Shown piece by piece: positions 6,673 through 12,669 of a stretch of 16,864 nucleotides of DNA; the stretch's first letter is position 1; each line of letters opens with the position of its first letter. The DNA is from Pseudomonadota bacterium. Lineage in GTDB: Bacteria > Pseudomonadota > Alphaproteobacteria > JAAXGF01. The stretch is taken from NCBI GenBank assembly GCA_022563655.1, contig JADFMW010000030.1, positions 1 through 16,864 of the forward strand, in the 5' to 3' direction. Under the pieces are notes generated by a model. That model made no database searches. It had not been told where the DNA came from and worked only from the letters and a program-made list of their open reading frames with translations. A program made the translations under genes and the position numbers.

Positions 6673-8892
6673 ATGAAACGCTGGCTCCGCATCATCGTTC
6701 CCCTGGCCGTGCTTGTCGGCGGCGTCGCGCTGCGCGTCGCCGATCCGGCGGGCGTCGTCGAGGAGTTGCGGCTCAAGGTCTTCGACACGTTCCAGAGGAT
6801 CAAGCCGAGGGCCTATCAGAACGCCCCCGTGCGCATCGTCGACATCGATGACAGCTCGCTCGAGCGCATCGGTCAGTGGCCGTGGCCGCGCACGGTGGTG
6901 GCGCGGCTGGTGACGCGGCTGACCGAGCTCGGCGCCGCCGTGATCGTGTTCGACATCGTGTTCGCCGAGCCCGACCGCACCTCGCCGAGCCGCGTTCTGC
7001 CGCTGTGGCCCGACACGCCGGACGTTGAGGCGCTGCGGCGAAATATCAACGAGCTGCCGGATCACGACGAGATCCTTGCCGAGGCGATGGGGCGGTCGAA
7101 CGTCGTGACCGCATTCGTCCTGACCGACGGCGAGCTGCCACGGCCGCCGGCGCTGAAGAAGGGGTTCATCCATGCCGGGGACGATCCCAAGAGGTTCCTC
7201 TCGAAGTTCACCGGCGCCGTGGTCAGTCTGCCCGAGATCGAAGCCGCCGCGGTGGGCAACGGCGCCCTCAACGTGGCCGCCGAGCGCGACGGCGTCGTCC
7301 GTCGCATGCCGACCGTGTTGCGGCTCGGCGACGACCTCCGCCCCTCGCTCGTGCTCGAAGCGCTGCGGGTGGTGCAGGGCGGTGGGGCGACGGTCATCAT
7401 CAAGTCCTCGGGCGCCAGCGGCGAGACGGGCCTGGGCGAGCACACGGGCATCAACCACGTCAAGATCGGGGCGTTCGTCATCCCGACCGATGGCAAGGGC
7501 CGGATGTGGCTTCATTACACCCCCACTGTTCCCGAGCGCTTCATTCCCGCGTGGATGGTGCTCGGGCAAGGCTTCCCCCGCGAGGCGGTCGAGGGGGTCA
7601 TCGTTCTCATCGGCACCAGCGCGGCGGGTCTCAGGGACCAGAAAGCGACGCCCCTCGATCCCGTCGTGCCCGGCGTCGAGATTCACGCCCAGGCCCTGGA
7701 GCAGATTATCTTGGGCGACTATCTCGTCAGGCCCGACTGGGGCAAGGGCGCGGAAATCGTATTCCTCGTCGCGTTGGGGCTGTTTCTGGTCGTTCTGTTC
7801 CCCTGGCTGGGGGCGCTTTGGTGCGCCGTTATCGCCGCCGGCGCCGTGGCCGGGGCATTTACCGTCTCGTGGTACGCCTACGCCCAGATGAACCTGCTGT
7901 TCGACCCGGTCTACCCGTCCGCTTTCGTGCTGCTCATCTATCTCGTCGAATCGCTCGCGAGCTTCCTGCGCTCCGAGGCGGAAAAGCGCCAGGTGCGGGA
8001 TGCCTTCAGCCATTACATGTCGCCCGATCTCGTCGCGCAGCTCGCCGAGCACCCGGACAGGCTCAAGCTCGGCGGCGAGATGAAGCCGATGACGCTGCTG
8101 TTCTGCGACATCCGCGACTTCACGGCCATTTCCGAGTCGCACAAGTCCGACCCCGAAGGGCTGACGAGGCTGATCAATCGCTTCCTCACGCCGATGACCG
8201 AGCTGATCCTCGATCACGGCGGAACCATCGACAAGTACATGGGCGACTGCATCATGGCGTTCTGGAACGCGCCGCTCGACGACATCGAGCACGCCCACAA
8301 CGCCTGCGGCTCGGCGCTGGCCATGATTCAGGGCCTTAAGACGCTGAATGAGGAGATGCTTGCCGAGGCCCAAGCAGATGGTACGCGCCACATTCCGATC
8401 AGGGTCGGCATCGGGCTCAACTCGGGCACGTGCTGCGTCGGCAACATGGGCGCCGAGCAGCGATTCGATTACTCGGTGCTCGGCGACGACGTCAATCTGG
8501 CCGCGCGCCTCGAGGGGCAGTCGAAGACCTACGGCGTCGACATCGTCATGGGCGAGCAGACCTACGAGCGGGCGGACAGCTACGCCGTGGTCGAGCTCGA
8601 CGTGATCAGGGTCAAGGGCAAGCGCGAGGCGGTCCGCATCTACGCCTTGCTCGGCGAGTCCGAAATGCGCGATCGCCCGGAGTTCGGCGAGTTCACCGAG
8701 CGCCATCAGGCGATGCTCGCGGCCTACCGCGGCCAGCAATGGCAACAGGCGCGCCGGCTGGTCGCCGAGTGCCGCAACCTCAACGGCGGCGTGAGCGGCC
8801 TCTACGACCTTTACGAGAAGCGCCTCGACGCGTTCGAGGCCGACCCGCCGGGCCCCGACTGGGACGGCGTGTACGTCGCCGAGACCAAGTAG
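6673..8892 (+). CDS. CHASE2-domain transmembrane adenylate/guanylate cyclase
   Basis: This is a membrane-bound sensor cyclase of 739 aa. One N-terminal membrane helix (about residues 5-22) precedes a periplasmic CHASE2 sensor domain (about 24-345, with VRIVDIDDSSLERIGQWPWPR near its start). About three membrane helices follow in 361-430 (first EIVFLVALGLFLVVLF). The C-terminal class III cyclase domain begins near 470. Metal aspartates are D479 in LLFCDIRDFT and D525 in KYMGDCIMAFW. The DYSVLGDDVNLAARLEG segment holds the transition-state Asn and Arg. This layout is standard for CHASE2 cyclases: an extracytoplasmic signal controls cytoplasmic cyclic-nucleotide synthesis. The signal is unknown. 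ATG at 6673 has no strong ribosome-binding site, but the membrane helix begins directly after it. It stands 115 bp after the glycosylase gene; acuI starts 37 bp downstream, so co-transcription with acuI is possible. Confidence 0.93.
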   Translation: MKRWLRIIVPLAVLVGGVALRVADPAGVVEELRLKVFDTFQRIKPRAYQNAPVRIVDIDDSSLERIGQWPWPRTVVARLVTRLTELGAAVIVFDIVFAEPDRTSPSRVLPLWPDTPDVEALRRNINELPDHDEILAEAMGRSNVVTAFVLTDGELPRPPALKKGFIHAGDDPKRFLSKFTGAVVSLPEIEAAAVGNGALNVAAERDGVVRRMPTVLRLGDDLRPSLVLEALRVVQGGGATVIIKSSGASGETGLGEHTGINHVKIGAFVIPTDGKGRMWLHYTPTVPERFIPAWMVLGQGFPREAVEGVIVLIGTSAAGLRDQKATPLDPVVPGVEIHAQALEQIILGDYLVRPDWGKGAEIVFLVALGLFLVVLFPWLGALWCAVIAAGAVAGAFTVSWYAYAQMNLLFDPVYPSAFVLLIYLVESLASFLRSEAEKRQVRDAFSHYMSPDLVAQLAEHPDRLKLGGEMKPMTLLFCDIRDFTAISESHKSDPEGLTRLINRFLTPMTELILDHGGTIDKYMGDCIMAFWNAPLDDIEHAHNACGSALAMIQGLKTLNEEMLAEAQADGTRHIPIRVGIGLNSGTCCVGNMGAEQRFDYSVLGDDVNLAARLEGQSKTYGVDIVMGEQTYERADSYAVVELDVIRVKGKREAVRIYALLGESEMRDRPEFGEFTERHQAMLAAYRGQQWQQARRLVAECRNLNGGVSGLYDLYEKRLDAFEADPPGPDWDGVYVAETK

Positions 8893-8929
8893 CGGATACC
8901 TTGTAGCAGCGGTCGAAGGGAGAGACACG

Positions 8930-9925
8930 GTGAGCGACACGTTTAACGCGTTGGTGCTCGAACAGGAGGACGGCAAGGTCAAGGGCGCGCTGGAGCGACT
9001 CGCCGAGAGCGCGCTGCCGGCGGGCGACGTCACCGTGCGCGTGGCGTACTCGAGCCTCAACTACAAGGACGGCTTGATCCTCGCCGGCCAGGGCCGGCTG
9101 GTGCGCGATTATCCGCACGTGCCGGGCATCGACCTCGCCGGCGCCGTCGAGCGTTCGGACTCGCCCGATTACAAGCCCGGCGACCAGGTGCTGCTGACCG
9201 GCTGGTTCGTCGGCGAGCGCCGCTGGGGCGGCTACGCCCAGCTGGCGCGCGTGAGCTCGGAGTGGCTGGTGCCCTTGCCCGCCGGGCTGAGCCCGGTCCG
9301 CGCGATGGCGCTTGGCACGCCCGGGTTGACCGTGATGCTGGCCCTAGCCGCGCTCGAGCAGCACGGGCTCGCGCCGGACGGCCACGAGGTGCTGGTCACC
9401 GGCGCCGCCGGCGGGGTGGGCAGCATCGCGGTGGCGCTGCTCGCCAGCCTCGGCTACCGGGTCGCCGCCTCGACCGGGCGGCCCGAGACCCACGATTACC
9501 TGCGTTCGCTGGGGGCGGGCGCCGTCATCGACCGGGCCGAGATCGCGGCGCCCTCGAAGCGGCCGCTCGAATCCGAGCGCTGGGCCGGCGCGATCGACAC
9601 GGTCGGCAGCCACACGCTTGCCGCGATCCTGCGGGCCCTGCGCTATGGCGGCTGCGTCGCCGCCTGCGGTCTCGCCGGCGGCGCCGACCTGCCGGCGACC
9701 GTGATCCCCTTCATCCTGCGTGGCGTCAGCCTGCTCGGCATCGATTCGGTGCGCTGCCCGGCGCAGCGGCGGCGCGAGGCGTGGGCGCGCCTCGCGCGCG
9801 AGGCGCCGATGGACAAGCTCGACGCCCTGACCCGGGTGGCGCCGCTCGGCGAGGTGCTCGCGCTGGGGCCGGAGATTCTCGAGGGCCGGGTGCGCGGGCG
9901 CGTCGTCGTCGACGTCAACGCCTGA
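8930..9925 (+). CDS. acuI: Acryloyl-CoA reductase / YhdH-family NADPH oxidoreductase
   Basis: This is a medium-chain dehydrogenase/reductase without catalytic zinc, 331 aa, the usual AcuI/YhdH length. Family members reduce acryloyl-CoA to propionyl-CoA with NADPH, which detoxifies acrylate in DMSP and 3-hydroxypropionate metabolism. Visible family marks are VAYSSLNYKDGLILAGQGRL near residue 40, then PHVPGIDLAGAVE and the WGGYAQLARV segment. The nucleotide-binding glycine motif is VTGAAGGVGSIAVALL (about 155-170), and LLGIDSVRCPAQRR is found toward the C-terminus. The start is GTG at 8930, supported by GAAGGGAGAG immediately upstream. Only 37 bp separate it from the CHASE2 cyclase. The stop codon is the first copy in a 16-bp tandem duplication. 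The physiological substrate is inferred from family, and a general quinone reductase role cannot be excluded. Confidence 0.88.
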   Translation: MSDTFNALVLEQEDGKVKGALERLAESALPAGDVTVRVAYSSLNYKDGLILAGQGRLVRDYPHVPGIDLAGAVERSDSPDYKPGDQVLLTGWFVGERRWGGYAQLARVSSEWLVPLPAGLSPVRAMALGTPGLTVMLALAALEQHGLAPDGHEVLVTGAAGGVGSIAVALLASLGYRVAASTGRPETHDYLRSLGAGAVIDRAEIAAPSKRPLESERWAGAIDTVGSHTLAAILRALRYGGCVAACGLAGGADLPATVIPFILRGVSLLGIDSVRCPAQRRREAWARLAREAPMDKLDALTRVAPLGEVLALGPEILEGRVRGRVVVDVNA

Positions 9926-9953
9926 GCGCATACTCCCCTGAGCGCATCTCTCC
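9921..9953. repeat. 16-bp tandem duplication over the acuI stop codon
   Basis: CCTGAGCGCAT occurs at 9921-9931 and again at 9937-9947, each followed by a pyrimidine-rich stretch ending TCC. The first TGA is the acuI stop. The duplicated TGA lies 16 bp downstream in a different frame. Confidence 0.8.
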
Positions 9954-10015
9954 CGCGGCCGGCGCGATTGCCCTCTTGTGAGGCGGCGCCGTCGCGGCTA
10001 ACGTGCGCCCGTCGC

Positions 10016-10621
10016 ATGAGCCACAACACCTTGATCCACCGGGTCGTTCGCATCGGCGTCCGGCCGCTGGTCGGCACCGGCGTGACGCCGAACCACCTGA
10101 CGAGCTTGCGCCTGGTCACCGGCCTCGCCGCCGCCGCGGCCCTGGCCGTGGGCACCCCCGGGTGGCGCGCCTGGGGCGCCGGCATTTTCGTCTTCTCGCT
10201 GCTGCTCGACCGCGCCGACGGAGAGCTCGCCCGCCTTGGCGGCAGCACCAGCGCCGGGGGTCACAAGTACGACCTGATCGCCGACTCCTTATGCACCTCG
10301 CTCGCCTTCGTCGGCCTGGGGGTCGGCCTGCGCGACGGCGCGTTCGGGCCGTGGGCCGCGCTGATGGGCTTGGTTGCCGGCGCCGCGATTGCCTCGATCC
10401 TGCTGCTCATCCTGCGCTTGGAGGCGCTCGAGGGCGAACGCGCCGGCGAGCTTTCGAGCACGGCCGGCCTCGACCCCGACGACGGCCTGCTGGCGCTGCC
10501 GCTGTTGGTCTGGCTCGGTTGGGTGGAAGCCCTGCTCGCCGCGGCGTGCGTCGGCGCCCCCTCATTCGCCGCGTTCATGTACCTGAAGTACCGGCGCCGC
10601 CTGCGCCGCGCCGCCACCTAA
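10016..10621 (+). CDS. CDP-alcohol phosphatidyltransferase family membrane protein
   Basis: This 201-aa integral membrane enzyme carries the complete CDP-alcohol phosphotransferase signature D-x2-DG-x2-AR-x8-G-x3-D-x3-D, seen as DRADGELARLGG followed by STSAGGHKYDLIAD. The family displaces CMP from a CDP-linked donor (CDP-diacylglycerol or a CDP-polyol) with an alcohol to form phospholipids or related phosphodiesters. The N-terminal TPNHLTSLRLVTG is also typical. Several hydrophobic helices follow the active-site loop, and the protein ends in a basic tail (KYRRRLRRAAT). The alcohol substrate cannot be assigned. ATG at 10016 is preferred over an upstream TTG (9968) because family N-termini begin a few residues before this point; no good ribosome-binding site is seen. 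Its stop codon touches the left arm of a 23-bp inverted repeat. Confidence 0.87.
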   Translation: MSHNTLIHRVVRIGVRPLVGTGVTPNHLTSLRLVTGLAAAAALAVGTPGWRAWGAGIFVFSLLLDRADGELARLGGSTSAGGHKYDLIADSLCTSLAFVGLGVGLRDGAFGPWAALMGLVAGAAIASILLLILRLEALEGERAGELSSTAGLDPDDGLLALPLLVWLGWVEALLAAACVGAPSFAAFMYLKYRRRLRRAAT

Positions 10622-10700
10622 ATTGTGGACAGTATATAGTTTTAGCCCCGATAGTTTAGCGTCGTCCGGGATGACCAAAAACTATATACTGTCCCCAATT
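10621..10700. mobile_element. REPIN/MITE-like 80-bp inverted-repeat element
   Basis: Arms 10621-10643 and 10678-10700 are inverted repeats matching at 22 of 23 positions, with a 34-base centre. They are markedly AT-rich for this genome (ACAGTATATAGTTTT). The outer sequence TTGGGGACAGTATA resembles a motif I recall from REP-type palindromes associated with RAYT (IS200-like) transposases in many proteobacteria. No transposase is nearby, so it would be a non-autonomous copy. The same hairpin could terminate transcription of the phosphatidyltransferase gene. Confidence 0.6.
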
Positions 10701-10716
10701 ACTGCCAATTACTGCC
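10697..10716. repeat. 10-bp tandem duplication at the edge of the inverted repeat
   Basis: AATTACTGCC is repeated exactly at 10697-10706 and 10707-10716. The first copy overlaps the right arm end of the 80-bp element. It may be a target duplication or simple slippage. Confidence 0.75.
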
Positions 10717-10924
10717 CAGTTCGTGCGGGACGGCTCGCGATCTTGTTATGACGAAGTGACTTGATGGCGCGCCGCGTCGCCCAATATCATCCGCCAGGCT
10801 GGGACGAAATAAACCGGCGCCTGGTCCTTCCAACCCCAGCCAGGCGCGGTCGGCGAGAGGGGCGCGCGCTGTTCCGAGGGGGCTCGTCGGCGGGGCTACG
10901 AAGGAGCGCCTGACGAAGGAGCAC
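10717..10924. other. Spacer upstream of the cupredoxin-like gene, with one hairpin
   Basis: No gene is supported in this stretch. It has a perfect 8-bp inverted repeat, GCGCCTGG (10817-10824) and CCAGGCGC (10840-10847), with a 15-base loop and no T-tract. It could be an operator or a 5'-leader hairpin for the downstream gene. Together with the preceding 80-bp element, the gene-free interval is 303 bp. Confidence 0.35.
10898..10922. repeat. 15-bp tandem duplication containing a Shine-Dalgarno
   Basis: ACGAAGGAGCGCCTG (10898-10912) is followed directly by ACGAAGGAGC (10913-10922). AAGGAG therefore occurs twice, and only the second lies at translation-initiating distance from the cupredoxin-like gene. 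Confidence 0.8.
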
Positions 10925-10927
10925 ATG

Positions 10928-11416
10928 ATGGCTGATGAATCACGAAAAGCGACCCGCCTGTTCGCCGCCTTGGCGGCCGTCGTGCTTACCGCCGCCGTTG
11001 CCTCCGGAGCTCAGCGGGCGTCGGCCGGGGAGGCGACGGTCATCGATCTCACCCAGATTCCGTGCCAGTTCGTCGAGTCCGAGAACGGCATCGACCACGG
11101 CTTCACGACCACCAGGAAGGCCGACTGCGACGCCATCAACACGAGGACCGGCGCCGAGCGCCTGGCCCGGGCCAAGGTGCTGGAGCTGAAGCCGGGCAAG
11201 TACGTCTTCCGCGTGATCAACAAGAACGTGCCCTACGACCTCGGCTTCTGGCTGCGCGGCAAGGGCCTCGGCCGCCTCACCCTGCCTAGCGTCTCGGGCG
11301 GCGGGCTGAGCACGGGCGTAACCAAGGACTACGCGATCGACCTCAAGGAGGGCGAGTACCTTTACTCGTGCCCGCTCAACCCGACGCCCGACTACCGGAT
11401 CGTGGTCAAGGGTTGA
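10928..11416 (+). CDS. Secreted cupredoxin-like protein lacking canonical copper ligands
   Basis: This is a predicted exported protein of 162 aa with a signal peptide: basic start, hydrophobic LFAALAAVVLTAAVA, and probable cleavage after ASA before GEATV. The mature part resembles a cupredoxin beta-sandwich, notably LKPGKYVFRVINKNVPYDLGF and a C-terminal strand EYLYSCPLNPTPDYRIVV. In typical type-1 copper proteins the N-terminal ligand is His in a NKxxxPHxxGF context and the C-terminal loop supplies Cys, His and usually Met. Here the His position is Tyr and the loop has only the Cys. Two more Cys occur in QIPCQFVE and KADCDAIN, with one His in IDHGF. ATG at 10928 is preferred over ATG at 10925 because AAGGAG (10916-10921) is 6 bp away rather than 3. 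It is monocistronic between a repeat-rich spacer and a gene remnant. The function is unknown; the fold call is moderate. Confidence 0.7.
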   Translation: MADESRKATRLFAALAAVVLTAAVASGAQRASAGEATVIDLTQIPCQFVESENGIDHGFTTTRKADCDAINTRTGAERLARAKVLELKPGKYVFRVINKNVPYDLGFWLRGKGLGRLTLPSVSGGGLSTGVTKDYAIDLKEGEYLYSCPLNPTPDYRIVVKG

Positions 11417-11499
11417 TCGCGTCCCGGCTTGGCCACAAGGTACAGCCGGCAACCGGGCCTGCCCTTGCGGCGTGATCCGGCCGGCGGCAGGGTCGAGCG

Positions 11500-11757
11500 G
11501 TGAGGCTGAAGCGGGCGGGCTTCGCGGTCCGGCGCCGCGACATCATCCCCCTGGTCAATCCCGAGCTGCACGTCAACACATACAGCCACGGCATGATGGG
11601 CATGATCGCCGCATTCGTTGCGGGCCGGCGCGGCGTCACCCGCGAGGAAGCGGAAGCCTGGGCCGAGGACCTGGCCCCGGGCAAGGCGGGCGAGTACTTC
11701 TTCAGCCTCAACCGTTATCTGTTCCTGGCGGTCAAGCCGGACACCCACGCGGCCTAG
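11500..11757 (+). CDS. C-terminal methyltransferase fragment (probable gene remnant)
   Basis: An 85-codon frame from GTG at 11500 encodes LKRAGFAVRRRDI, then NPELHVNTYSHGMMGMI, then GVTREEAEAWAEDL and EYFFSLNRYLFLAV. I recognise this as resembling the last third of a class I SAM-dependent methyltransferase family. The SAM-binding N-terminal domain is missing. An in-frame stop at 11473 precedes the start, and nothing in 11417-11499 resembles a methyltransferase. It therefore looks like a 5'-truncated remnant, although the residual frame is intact. There is no convincing Shine-Dalgarno. A 68-bp piece of the same sequence recurs at 14241-14308 with a stop codon. Family attribution is from memory and moderate. 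Confidence 0.55.
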   Translation: MRLKRAGFAVRRRDIIPLVNPELHVNTYSHGMMGMIAAFVAGRRGVTREEAEAWAEDLAPGKAGEYFFSLNRYLFLAVKPDTHAA

Positions 11758-11986
11758 AGTGCGTCCTCATCAAGGGCGGTGTCGCCGTCGATTAAGCCGG
11801 ATTCGTGGCGTAACGCCCTTTGTGCTCCGTTTGCCGGCAACCAGCGGCGGCGATCCGTGTGACGGCGCCTGCGCCGGTGGCACGTTCACCTTCCAGTCGG
11901 CGGTGACGAGCGCTATGATCGACTGACGGTGCGGCTGTCGGGGAAATGTCGGCTGGATTGGACAGCCCAAAAGCGGGACAAGTCAC
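11758..11986. other. Spacer upstream of the acyltransferase gene, nothing definite
   Basis: This 229-bp stretch separates the methyltransferase fragment from the NeuD-like gene. It has small GC hairpins (GGCG-TAA-CGCC at 11807-11817), but no T-tract terminator, no clear promoter and no supported reading frame. Confidence 0.4.
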
Positions 11987-12637
11987 ATGCGGAAGACTCC
12001 CGAGCGCCGTCGATTGATCATTCTGGGTGCGGGGCGGCAGGCCCGCAACGTGAACGATATCTGCTTGGCCGGGGGTATCGAAGTCGAGGGGTTCCTCGAT
12101 GACACCAAGACGATTGGAGAGCGGGTCAACGACGTCCCGGTCCTAGGACGTTTCGACCTTGCCAAAGATGCGCGCCTTATCAAGGAGTTCGATTGGATTG
12201 TAGGACTGGGAGACAACGAGACCCGGTGGCGCCTATCGCGGGACATTCGGACTCGGGGCGGCAGGCTCGCCTCTGTCATTCACCCCACATGCGTCATCTC
12301 GCCCACGGCGGAAGTTGGATCGGGCGTTTCCATGAACGTTCATTCCTGTGTGCTCGCGAATGCGCAAGTCGGCGACTATGTCGTGATTACCTCGAATTCG
12401 ACGATTGGCGAAGACTGCATCGTCGAGGAGGCCGTGCTCATTGGGCCCGGCTGCACGCTCGCAGGGGGTAGTCGCGTCGGACGTTGCGCGCTGATCGGGG
12501 CGGGTGCAGTGATCCTGGACGGCGCTCCGGTGGGTGCGCACAGCGTGATCGGAGCGGGGGCGACCGTTATTTCCGAGATACCGCCGTACGCGCTGGCGGT
12601 CGGGACGCCCGCGCGGGTCAAGAAGGGCCTCCGATAG
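11987..12637 (+). CDS. NeuD/PglD-like sugar O/N-acyltransferase (left-handed beta-helix)
   Basis: This 216-aa protein has the two-domain layout of the NeuD/PglD family. An N-terminal Rossmann-like half (LIILGAGRQARNVND, 10-24; GLGDNETRW, 73-81) precedes a hexapeptide-repeat beta-helix (about 97-205). It ends with the family-typical VGTPARVKKGLR. Relatives use acetyl-CoA to acylate sialic-acid-like or diamino sugars. In PglD the catalytic His sits in IEHEC and a second conserved His lies nine residues later. Here the aligned residues are Glu142 (IGEDC) and Leu151 (EEAVLIGPG), so both are missing. Base composition looks less GC-biased than neighbours, suggesting transfer. An AMP ligase gene starts 32 bp downstream, implying a shared operon. 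ATG at 11987 fits the family start; the ribosome-binding site is weak. Confidence 0.82.
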   Translation: MRKTPERRRLIILGAGRQARNVNDICLAGGIEVEGFLDDTKTIGERVNDVPVLGRFDLAKDARLIKEFDWIVGLGDNETRWRLSRDIRTRGGRLASVIHPTCVISPTAEVGSGVSMNVHSCVLANAQVGDYVVITSNSTIGEDCIVEEAVLIGPGCTLAGGSRVGRCALIGAGAVILDGAPVGAHSVIGAGATVISEIPPYALAVGTPARVKKGLR

Positions 12638-12669
12638 CGTGCCATGGCGGCGAGCGTTGAGGATGCGGC

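Noticed and set aside
6640..9060. An open frame of about 800 codons on the minus strand opposite the CHASE2 cyclase and acuI
   Set aside because: It is Asp/His/Val/Arg-rich low-complexity, typical of the antisense frame of high-GC genes, and the plus strand carries clear family motifs.
10699..10926. A 75-codon minus-strand frame in the spacer before the cupredoxin-like gene
   Set aside because: No ribosome-binding site, no domain, and it overlaps the repeat structures and the opposite gene's start.
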